Shown here piece after piece: positions 22,140 to 32,600 of a stretch of 64,000 nt of DNA (the stretch's first letter is position 1; each line of letters opens with the position of its first letter). The translations under genes and the position numbers were made by a program. Below the pieces are notes generated by a model. The model saw nothing but the letters and a program-made list of their open reading frames with translations, had not been told where the DNA came from and did not search any database. The DNA comes from Bradysia coprophila (taxonomy: Eukaryota; Arthropoda; Insecta; Diptera; Sciaridae). Location: assembly GCF_014529535.1 (NCBI RefSeq), contig NW_023503584.1:4200832-4264831 (forward strand). The letters are read 5' to 3'.

Positions 22140-25100
22140 ATCATCACCGCTACGACGATGAGTGTACAACACAGGACAAAATACGCTACAATTTATTAGA
22201 TAAAGTAAAACAACCCCCTGGTTTGTCGCAACTCTTTGTTCCCATTAAGATGATACCAAAGACAAACATTATTGACAATTTTTAGGCAAAACAAAAACCA
22301 ATTTATTTCAATTCTTAAACTGCACACACACACATATTATAGACAGACATTGTCGTGTCGAAGAGTATTTTTGTTGTGGATTTTCCATAGATTCAATGCA
22401 AATGTGGAAGATCGATGAAATTTGTGATAAAATTTATTGGAATCTGTTGGTAAATAACTTAATGTAAAGGAAAACCAATTTTTTTTTAAAGCTTTCGCTG
22501 TCATTCTTTAACCGACACAGCTTCTGTTAGTACCTTAATGTCTGTAAGAGAAAGAAAAATTGTTTAAAAAGTTATTTGAACGGAAGATTTGAATTGGTCA
22601 TTCCAGAAAAATTTTAAAAATAAAAATATTATTGTCCTAAGATAGGCTTGGCTCATTATTTACTTGGTTGTCGTTTAGTGTAATAGACTTCAACCGAATG
22701 TACTGTTTAATTGCGGAGAATTTCTGTTTCTGACCGATGATAATTGGCTGTCGCACTTTGCTGTTTTCTTTCAATCGCAGCGGAAGAGTTCGACTCTTCT
22801 GATTAACTGACTTACTTACTCACAAGACCTGTGTTTGAAAGCTATGTCAAATGGTTACATTATACCCAATAAGAAATCAATTTGTTTTACTTTTATTTTT
22901 GAGCCCTAGAAGGGCCCTATCGAGGATTAGTATATGAAATTGACAAAATGACGAATGGAATTTAAAAATAAAATGTGTGTTCAAGGACCTGTCGTGTCCA
23001 TTGATAACGCGTATAGGATTAGGACATGCATCAGAAAAATGTTTCAAATTCGTTGAAAAATTGTTTGGCTTCGGAAATTATCGAATATCTAATGAAATGA
23101 AACGAATTTCTACAGATTTCTTGTCGCGAAGAATCCTTAGCGCAAGAATTGTTTTATTGCATTTTTAAACACGAACATAATGACGAAATTTTGGCGGTGA
23201 AAACAGGTGAATCCATCGACGAGTCCGGGTCAAAAAGGTTGATTTTTCGATTGTTGAACATTTTAAATTTCAACCGCCCGTCGAAACCGTAACAAAAATC
23301 TGATGGAACTTTACTCTCTTCCGTCAGCCGATACGATGCACTGTAAAGAAAATATTCCAGATCTTAGCCTCGGACAGAACGAACACCAGACATTTTTCAA
23401 TCGAACACGTTGGGTAACATATGACGGTTAATTGTGTACCGGTTTTAGACGATTGATTTGATGCAATTTCACGAGTTGTACACCGAGCAGAGCGAGTTCA
23501 ATCAAATCTATAGTCCCAAACAGATGCACATGTAATTTTTCATGCAAATAGCCGAAAGCTAGAAAAAAGCTAGAAAATTGCACTCATTTTCGGCCTGAAG
23601 CATGAAAAATTTTAATTTGACATTGACACATTGACTTTTTAAAAATTCACACCTATCTTACATCACATCTTTTACATCTTGTTCAGGCCTCTCACACCTC
23701 CTTATTTCCTTATTTTTCCTTATTTTTATAAAAACCTCCTTATTCCTCCTTATTTTATTAAAAAATCCTTATTTTCCTTATTTTTTGCAAATTTCATCGA
23801 CGAAAATCAAAAGCATAGAGGAATTATGACCCGAAATTCATTGAAAAATTATATCACACACACCACTAACACAAAAACGTCAACTTTGCTTTGCTTTTGA
23901 CGTTATGAGCCCTTTACTTTTGACATTAGGAGTCCCTTTTAACTGTATGTACACGGAGCTGTCACACACACATTTAAATATTATGATTTTTCATTTTAAT
24001 TTGTCAGTTTCTTCTATTGATCAAAATTAAGAAAAAATTCGCTGCGCGGCAAAATAACAATTTTTATTATTTAACACAAAGAACTTTAATAAAGAGGTGG
24101 TGTCGTAGCTCATGATCGTACCAACATGACTGCTTTAACATATATTTTTGTGGTTCCACGCCGCTTCTCGGCTGGAGAGTCTTGAGTAGAACTATTTGAT
24201 TTAACATGTAAATCACCCTTAACATTGTCTCAGACATGCGTCCTTATTACAAACAATTCAAGGTTTTAGCCTTATTTACACTTACTTCTTTCAAATTTAT
24301 ACTTTAACTTTTATACTTTCACCAATTTATTATTTTTTCGAAATTCGAACGGGATAACAAACAACAGCTTTTGCAGTTAACGAGATCAAAATCTAATCCA
24401 GCAAGTTTTTAAACTTGAGGGTGGGGTTAAGTAAGAATTCACGCCGTAAGTACGTCTTAAATTTCAAAAATTTTGTCGCATCGAAAACTGATTGAAAACT
24501 GCCACCCTACAAAAACGATAGGTACGTCAAAATAAACAGTGATGCGTTTTATTTTGAATTTTGAAGCGCTCTTACAGTGATAATTGGTAAAGTTAGCTAA
24601 GCTTTGCTAAGAATCTAATTCAAGCCTTAAACGCGCCCAAAATATTCAAATTTTCATCGTGATAAAAGTGAATTTTACGATCCAACTTTACAAAACCGAT
24701 ACGTCAGAATAACAATAATGCGTTTTATTTCAAAGTTGAGGCGGACTTCCTATGTTAATTGCTGTATCTTAGAATAATTTCGATTTTTATCGAAAAATGT
24801 CTCCTCATTTTTCCTTAATTTCAACTAACAATTTCCTTATTTCTCCTTATTTTTGTGCTAAAACCTCCTTAATTCCTTAATAAGGAGTCCAAATTTAGAG
24901 TGAGAGGCCTGATCTTGTTTAATTGTTCAGCATTTAGTACAAAATCTTTTACTTCATTTGTTTTAAGAAACAGTTTTTCACCGTTAGTTAACCAGAGGTC
25001 TTCCGTTACATTTGTCGATAACAGATAATTAGAAAGGAAATGCATATTTGAATTATAATTGATTCCGTGTCGTTTGTGGTAACGTTTTCGGTAAATGTTC

Positions 25101-25413
25101 TAAATTAAATTGCAAAATATTTAGTACAAAGTCACTACAAAGGTTATAATCGTTTTGCAATTTCAGCAAAGAATAATAAAAAATTATCCGAAAACATCTT
25201 TACCTTGCCATCAACTGCTTGAAAGATTGATATAAATCTGGAGAGCTATGCTTACTGAAATGAGTGAAAAATGTTCTTGTCTAAAGTGGTGACACCTTTC
25301 TGCGATAATAACAAAAACTTAGAAGCCCACTGGTATTATTCAAATAAATCAAAAGACGATAAAACCATCAGTTTATTGTAGCTAAATCGAGTCTTTCAAA
25401 ATTCTTACCTCTT
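22140..25413. other. Intergenic region with a 1.2-kb hAT-like element
   Basis: After the phosphatase 3' UTR there is about 1.5 kb of AT-rich DNA without support for a gene, a small foldback at about 23532-23614 (inverted AATTTTTCATGC), the hAT-like element at 23684-24911, and a dispersed-repeat copy at about 24930-25035. Confidence 0.6.
23684..24911. mobile_element. 1.2-kb non-autonomous hAT-like element
   Basis: Inverted ends CAGGCCTCTCAC and GTGAGAGGCCTG are flanked by the exact 8-bp duplication ATCTTGTT at 23676-23683 and 24912-24919. The subterminal regions are runs of CTTATT/CCTTATT. The interior has two diverged direct units (near 24530-24570 and 24700-24750, both with AATGCGTTTTATTT-like DNA) and no transposase frame, so it would need a transposase in trans. 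Confidence 0.88.
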
Positions 25414-26667
25414 TTAATCAACTAACGCCTGACATGCAGCTGATATTCGTTTACATCCAACTTCTAATTGTTCCCGCGAGTAAGCATAGCATATTCTGAT
25501 ATGATTTGCCATACCAAACGAGCATCCCGGAACAACACAAACCAAATAATCTTCCAGCAAATATTCGGCGAAATCAACGTCGTTGGCAATTAGCTTCCCA
25601 TTTTTTGTTCGCTTGTTTATCACTCCTTTGCACGAAACAAACAAATAGAATGCACCTTGAGGCCTGGCCACTGATAGACCGTTCATTGATCCCAACTCAG
25701 ACACCACAAAGTCACGTCGATGTCTGTATGTTGCTGTTCTTTCTGCCATGAACGAGTGATCACCGTTCAATGCTTCAACTGCAGCTTCTTGGGCGATAGA
25801 GTTCGGATTTGAAGTGCACAGTGATTGTAGCATTGTAACAGCTGCAATAACTTTGACGTCACCCACAACGTAACCGATTCGCCATCCAGTCATTGCATAT
25901 GCTTTGGATACGCCATTTACGACGAAAACACGATCGTACAATTTTGGTTCGACTTGAGCGATCGTACAGAACGTTTCGTCGTATGTTATGAACTCATAAA
26001 TATCGTCGGAAATGATATTGACATGGGGATATTCTAGTAACACTGCAGCTAATCCTTTTAAGTCGTCCCTTGAGTACACAGCTCCACTCGGATTATTCGG
26101 AGAATTTAAAATGAGCCATTTTGTGTGTCGCGTAATTTTACCCTTCAGTTGCTCGGGTGTTAGTTTAAAGTCTTTTTCGCATTGGATCACCACAGAAACA
26201 CCACCGAATATGTTTACCATATCAACGTAATTGTCATAGTAGGGTGCTGGTACAATGACCTCATCACCTGCACTGATTGTTGCCATAAATAAATTGAACA
26301 GGACCTGTTTCGCGCCTGCACCAACACATATCTGATCTCGTTTATACTCCAACTGATTGTCTCTGCGAAGTTTGGCAATAATTGCGTCCTTCAGCTCTGC
26401 CGTGCCGTCCATAGCTGTGTACTTAGTTTTACCATCGAAAATGGCTTGAATGCCAGCCTTTTTAATATGATTTGGTGTGTCGAAATCTGGCTGACCGATT
26501 GATAGCACGCAAATATTTTTCCCTTCCATTCGTAGTTTGTTGGCCTTGTCTGTTAGTGATATCGTTGATGATGGTTTGATTAATGACATTCGAACGCTTA
26601 ATTCCATTTTTATTAGCTGGATAACTAATTTCACTGATCTGGACGAATAAAATCTACGACGTAACAC
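25414..26667 (-). CDS. Bacterial-type aspartate aminotransferase (class Ib), probably mitochondrial; candidate horizontal transfer
   Basis: A PLP-dependent fold-type I aminotransferase of 417 residues in one exon. The expected reaction is aspartate + 2-oxoglutarate to oxaloacetate + glutamate. Landmarks: SIGQPDFDTP (residues 56-65), TKYTAMDGTAELK, GAGAKQVLFN, PAPYYDNYVDM, NSPNNPSG (188-195), SDDIYEFITYD (220-230), and NGVSKAYAMTGWRIGY with PLP Lys 255. HIRICYA near the C terminus holds the substrate carboxylate Arg. This pattern is that of bacterial AspB/AatA, closest as I recall to Rickettsiales/alphaproteobacteria (TSNP.SI.QEAAVEALNG, SGKLIAN..DFAEYLLE), not of the animal GOT1/GOT2 class. 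The first about 25 residues (MLRRRFYSSRSVK) have no bacterial counterpart and look like a mitochondrial presequence. Absence of introns among intron-rich neighbours and the added presequence suggest an ancient transfer made functional in the host. Confidence 0.92.
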   Translation of the reverse strand: MLRRRFYSSRSVKLVIQLIKMELSVRMSLIKPSSTISLTDKANKLRMEGKNICVLSIGQPDFDTPNHIKKAGIQAIFDGKTKYTAMDGTAELKDAIIAKLRRDNQLEYKRDQICVGAGAKQVLFNLFMATISAGDEVIVPAPYYDNYVDMVNIFGGVSVVIQCEKDFKLTPEQLKGKITRHTKWLILNSPNNPSGAVYSRDDLKGLAAVLLEYPHVNIISDDIYEFITYDETFCTIAQVEPKLYDRVFVVNGVSKAYAMTGWRIGYVVGDVKVIAAVTMLQSLCTSNPNSIAQEAAVEALNGDHSFMAERTATYRHRRDFVVSELGSMNGLSVARPQGAFYLFVSCKGVINKRTKNGKLIANDVDFAEYLLEDYLVCVVPGCSFGMANHIRICYAYSREQLEVGCKRISAACQALVD

Positions 26668-27329
26668 CTTACACCAATCTTAGCGAAATTGGAATGACTT
26701 TCATATTTGATTTGCATAATCCAAGTTTGCACGAGAGAATATTATAATCAGTCCTTATCAAAGAATTTTTTTATGGGTTCACATGCAGTCTGACGAGTTT
26801 TTATTTAATGTTGAACCTAGTTCATTGGCAACAAAATTGAGGTACATGTCGATGGCACCGCTATTATAATAATCTTGTGCTGAAGAAGGGGATTAGATGA
26901 GACGAACCATTAGCAATTTAAAGAGAGTTTGCATTCTTCGAACAGGAAGACTACAGTTTTTATGATTATGCTCAGCGCAACATATTTTAAACAGTAACCT
27001 GAGTAGTAACCTTTAACGCGGTATTATTTTGTCTATTACTTAATTCGATCAAACAATTTTCAATAGGATGATGCAGAGTCTTCTACTTCATTTGTTGCAA
27101 CAAACATTTTTCTATACAAGCCCACATGAACAAGAGCTTAACTCTTATTTTTGTCGTCACTGTCGTCAACAGAAGATCAAGAGATTGTCGTTGGGTCAGA
27201 TGTGACTGTCCGATTGTGGTACCTGATTTCTAATACTCTTGTGCACGGTGCGTTGACTCAATTTATATACTGACAACCGCATTTTCTTCCGTAAATAATT
27301 TGAGTCAGTTGTAAATTGATATCTTAATC

Positions 27330-27640
27330 ATTCGAAAGCGTTGTTTTGATTCAATAGTTATCTGGCTCTGACTGTGTATGCGATATTTATACAAAATTTA
27401 ATGATTTCGAAACATACAGAATTCAAAAAAGAGAGTTCAACGAGAATATATTACGCTCCCCAAGCAAAATTTTCAGTGTGATTTCTACATGTTGCTGTTG
27501 TATGGTAGAATATTGATCTCTGTTCGTTTGTTAGACATAATTTTCTTAATGGAGAGAAAAATTCATTCACAAAAACATTCACGATTTCGTAATTTTATTG
27601 AATGGTTGTAGCGCCGGCACAGCTGATGTGTACATATAGG
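27330..27640 (+). repeat. Diverged copy of the MRP upstream region
   Basis: This DNA lines up in order with 36500-36800, directly upstream of MRP copy 1. Shared anchors are ATTCAAAAAA(A)GAG, a CTCTGTT box, AAGAGAG/GAGAGAAA followed by TTCA, AATTTTATTGAATGGT and GCCGGC. No MRP exon follows. It may be a relic of an older duplicate or an orphan regulatory segment. Confidence 0.45.
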
Positions 27641-28075
27641 TATTCCAGTTTACAATCGTCCGAACGTCACACATCTGATTCAACGGTGTTCTGTGTTATC
27701 TGCGACCGTTGATAGAACATGACTGATTTCAACATAAAACGAAATTCGAAGAGACGAAAGCTATTAGTGATTTGTAGAAAACCCATCTCTTTGAAATTAG
27801 TTACATAATGACTATTTTCCTAAGTGGCCACTGATTGATTATACTACTTCACATATGGTGTATACCTCGTACGTAGCAGTTACGAGTTCGAAAACCTATG
27901 GCCAGTTTTTCGTCCTGATTCTAAATCACTAATAAAAAAGTTTCTAGGACTTCAGGATCCGCTGTCCCAATGTTACGAACGCGCGCCAATCGAGAGAAAT
28001 AAATATTTCAAGAAGAATTGTGGACGATTCATTGATCGTTGCCACATGTAAATTTATAACGAAAATCATTTTGTT

Positions 28076-28219
28076 CAGTACCGGACTGGCTCGAAAAAGC
28101 CCATCGGGGGCTTCATGCAACTCAATTTAAAAAGGCCCACAATTTAAAAATTCTCATACAAAAATCCAAAAGGCCCATCGGGAATCCCCCGAATTCACCG
28201 TATGGCCAGTCCGGGCCTG
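28076..28219. mobile_element. 144-bp hAT-like MITE
   Basis: Ends CAGTACCGGACTGGC and the complement of CAGGCCCGGACTGGC are flanked by an exact 8-bp duplication ATTTTGTT (28068-28075 and 28220-28227). It sits inside the larger inverted-repeat element. Confidence 0.92.
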
Positions 28220-28698
28220 ATTTTGTTTGTATCAAAGACATTACCATAAAAGCCAGAATCATATTGGAGGTTGTACGGAACAGACGTTCAATTTAGATAT
28301 TTGGTAAAGTTCGTCTCATCCTAAAGAATTTCAATTTATTCTCAATTCGTTTGTGTAGTGTAAATAGCCTAGTAAATTGTGCGCGGTCAATTTATGTTGT
28401 AAAACCGTAACGTAGCGATTATTTGAAGAGGAATTGAAGAGGAATTGAAGAATTGCACAACGACGATTAGTTTGCGACAGGCGTGCACGAGAAATACTAT
28501 TCGTAAGTTAAATCGCGGCGTTACGTATGATTTTAGGAATATATTGTAATTCTAGCTGTTTTCCAATGTTTTAGGATTTTAAAGCCCTCTCTAAGTTGAC
28601 TTAGAATCAATAAACGAATTTACTGAAACAGAAGGATCGTTTTAGTTCCCAGTCAACGGTGCTGTTAAAAGTTTAGTTACGCCTCGTCACAACACCCA

Positions 28699-28806
28699 AT
28701 TTTAAGTTAAATTGAAAATGCATTGGTGCGAGCGAGATAAAACCATTTGGCATCGTTTCATGTCCCTCGCACCAGTGCATTTCCCATATAACTTAAAATT
28801 TGGATA
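28699..28806. repeat. Foldback hairpin
   Basis: Arms containing CCAATTTTAAGTTA and TGCATTGGTGCGAG pair with their complements across a loop of about 30 bp. It is probably a MITE remnant within the larger element. Confidence 0.75.
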
Positions 28807-29605
28807 GCTCTAGATCCTGGCGTTCTAGAAACTATTTTATTAGTGATTTAGAATCAGGACGAAAAACTGCCCATAGGTAATCGAACTTGTAACTGCTACG
28901 TGCGAGGTGTCAAACAGAAGAGGGAATAAAGGGTATTCAGGTCTGAGGTCACATCACGTCATGTTCAATGGACAATTCGTTCATCGCACAGCATTTTAGG
29001 ACTATTCGAATCTATCACTTGAATTCATCTAAGTATTTTCGACAGACTGAAATTAAATCTATCACTTCATTTGTTTGAATATGCAATTTGCTTATATAGG
29101 GACGATATCAGTTGTTGTCGATTACAGATGATATAGCCGTAAAGTTCAAACAATAATTCCCTTGACTGAAAGTCAGGGTCTTACACCAGAAAATACCGAA
29201 ATATGTGGGTGACAAAAAAGTTCACTATGATTGAAAATGTATGAAATGGTATGAAAAACGTTAAATGTGGGTGACAAAAAATCGTTGAAGGCACGATAAC
29301 TTGAGTAATTCTCAAGCAATTTGGATGAATCTTTTTTTTAAATTTGTGGAAGTAAAATACCGAGGCTAAGTTCGAAGATGGGCTATGTGGGACGAAGGAT
29401 CTGGAAGCTATCCCAGAAAAACAGGATTTTACACTGTTGATTATAGCCTCAATCGAAAAAGATTACTTTGATGAAATTTGATTTGGTTGCGTAGTGTGTG
29501 TAAATCGTATAAGTATGTTCTCGATAGAGTTTATTTAATAAGTGGAAAGAACAATTCCATCAGTCGATGTCCAGCTTTGAACCGGTAAACATCTCATGCT
29601 AGCCA

Positions 29606-32600
29606 ATTATCAAATTTGATAGTCAACTATCAAGTTGATAGTCAACTATCAAGTTGATATTCAACTATCAAATTTGATAGTCAACTATCAAATTTGATAG
29701 TCAACTATCAAGTTGTTAATCAACTATCAAATTTGATAGTTGACTATCAACTTGATAGTTGACTATCAACTTGATAGTTGACTATCAACTTGATAGTTGA
29801 CTATCAAATTTGATAGTTGACTATCAACTTGATAGTCAACTATCAAATTTGATAGTTGACTATCAACTTGATAGTTGACTATCAAATTTGATAGTTGACT
29901 ATCAACTTGATAGTTGACTATCAACTTGATAGTTGACTATCAACTTGATAGTTGACTATCAACTTGATAGTTGACTATCAACTTGATAGTTGACTATCAA
30001 CTTGATAGTTGACTATCAACTTGATAGTCAACTATCAAGTTGTTAATCAACTATCAAATTTGATAGTTGACTATCAAATTTGATAGTTGACTATCAACTT
30101 GATAGTTGACTATCAACTTGATAGTTGACTATCAAATTTGATAGTTGACTATCAACTTGATAGTTGACTATCAACTTGATAGTTGACTATCAACTTGATA
30201 GTTGACTATCAACTTGATAGTTGACTATCAACTTGATAGTTGACTATCAAATTTGATAGTTGACTATCAAACTTGATAGTTGACTATCAAATTTGATAGT
30301 TGACTATCAACTTGATAGTTGACTATCAAACTTTGATAGTTGACTATCAACTTGATAGTTGACTATCAACTTGATAGTTGACTATCAACTTGATAGTTGA
30401 CTATCAACTTGATAGTTGACTATCAACTTGATAGTTGACTATCAACTTGATAGTTGACTATCAACATTTGATAGTTTGACTATCAAACTTGATAGTTGAC
30501 TATCAACTTGATAGTTGACTATCAACTTGATAGTTGACTATCAACTTGATAGTTGACTATCACTTGATAGTTGACTATCAACTTGATAGTTGACTATCAA
30601 CTTGATAGTTGACTATCAACTTGATAGTTGACTATCAACTTGATAGTTGACTATCAACTTGATAGTTGACTATCAACTTGATAGTTGACTATCAACTTGA
30701 TAGTTGACTATCAACTTGATAGTTGACTATCAACTTGATAGTTGACTATCAACTTGATAGTTGACTATCAACTTGATAGTTGACTATCAACTTGATAGTT
30801 GACTATCAACTTGATAGTTGACTATCACTTGATAGTTGACTATCAAATTTGATAGTTGACTATCAACTTGATAGTTGACTATCAACTTGATAGTTGACTA
30901 TCAACTTGATAGTTGACTATCAAATTTGATAGTTGACTATCAACTTGATAGTTGACTATCAAATTTGATAGTTGACTATCAACTTGATAGTTGACTATCA
31001 ACTTGATAGTTGACTATCACTTGATAGTTGACTATCAACTTGATAGTTGACTATCACTTGATAGTTGACTATCAAATTTGATAGTTGACTATCAACTTGA
31101 TAGTTGACTATCAATTTGATAGTTGACTATCAACTTGATAGTTGACTATCAACTTGATAGTTGACTATCAACTTGATAGTTGACTATCAATTTGATAGTT
31201 GACTATCAACTTGATAGTTGACTATCAACTTGATAGTTGACTATCACTTGATAGTTGACTATCAACTTTGATAGTTGACTATCAACTTGATAGTTGACTA
31301 TCAACTTGATAGTTGACTATCAACTTGATAGTTGACTATCAACTTGATAGTTGACTATCAACTTGATAGTTGACTATCAACTTGATAGTTGACTATCACT
31401 TGATAGTTGACTATCAACTTGATAGTTGACTATCAACTTGATAGTTGACTATCAACTTGATAGTTGACTATCAACTTGATAGTTGACTATCAACTTGATA
31501 GTTGACTATCAACTTGATAGTTGACTATCACTTGATAGTTGACTATCAACTTGATAGTTGACTATCAACTTGATAGTTGACTATCAACTTGATAGTTGAC
31601 TATCAACTTGATAGTTGACTATCAACTTGATAGTTGACTATCAACTTGATAGTTGACTATCAACTTGATAGTTGACTATCACTTGATAGTTGACTATCAA
31701 CTTGATAGTTGACTATCAACTTGATAGTTGACTATCAACTTGATAGTTGACTATCAAATTTGATAGTTGACTATCAACTTGATAGTTGACTATCAAATTT
31801 GATAGTTGACTATCAACTTGATAGTTGACTATCAAATTTGATAGTTGACTATCAACTTGATAGTTGACTATCAATAATCTTGATAGTTGACTATCAACTT
31901 GATAGTTGACTATCAACTTGATAGTTGACTATCAACTTGATAGTTGACTATCAACTTGATAGTTGACTATCAACTTGATAGTTGACTATCAAATTTGATA
32001 GTTGACTATCAACTTGATAGTTGACTATCTATCTTGATAGTTGACTATCAACTTGATAGTTGACTATCAACTTGATAGTTGACTATCAACTTGATAGTTG
32101 ACTATCAACTTGATAGTTGACTATCAACTTGATAGTTGACTATCAACTTGATAGTTGACTATCAACTTGATAGTTGACTATCAACTTGATAGTTGACTAT
32201 CACTTGATAGTTTGACTATCACTTGATAGTTGACTATCAATTTGATAGTTGACTATCAACTTGATAGTTGACTATCAACTTGATAGTTGACTATCAACTT
32301 GATAGTTGACTATACTTGATAGTTTGACTATCAACTTGATAGTTGACTATCAACTTGATAGTTGACTATCAACTTGATAGTTGAACTATCTATCACTTGA
32401 TAGTTGACTATCAACTTGATAGTTGACTATCAACTTGATAGTTGACTATCAACTTGATAGTTGACTATCAAAATCTTGATAGTTGACTATCAACTAATCT
32501 TGATAGTTGACTATCAACTTGATAGTTGACTATCAAATCTTGATAGTTGACTATCAACTTGATAGTTGACTATCAACTTGATAGTTGACTATCAACTTGA

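Larger units (their letters stand above)
27864..28908. mobile_element. About 1-kb element with 87-bp inverted ends
   Basis: Left end (27864-27950) and right end (28822-28908) are complementary over about 87 bp with few mismatches, including CAGTTTTTCGTCCTGATTCT and AAATCACTAATAAAA. The interior is non-coding and includes a nested hAT MITE (28076-28219) and a separate hairpin (28699-28805). The superfamily is unknown. Confidence 0.85.
26668..29155. other. Intergenic region with nested repeats and an MRP-upstream relic
   Basis: No coding is supported. It contains dispersed-repeat copies (about 27045-27190 and 29045-29150), a segment at about 27330-27640 resembling DNA upstream of the MRP gene copies, and the terminal-inverted-repeat element at 27864-28908 with a nested hAT MITE and a hairpin. 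Confidence 0.6.

Noticed and set aside
25414..26667. The aminotransferase as bacterial contamination in the assembly
   Set aside because: It lies within continuous insect DNA, has an added mitochondrial-type N terminus absent from bacterial relatives, and no bacterial neighbours. Read-level proof is still needed.
31716..31916. Minus-strand open frame with NYQVDSQLS repeats
   Set aside because: It is only the 19-bp satellite translated; the frame exists because local 19/20-bp units happen to keep phase.
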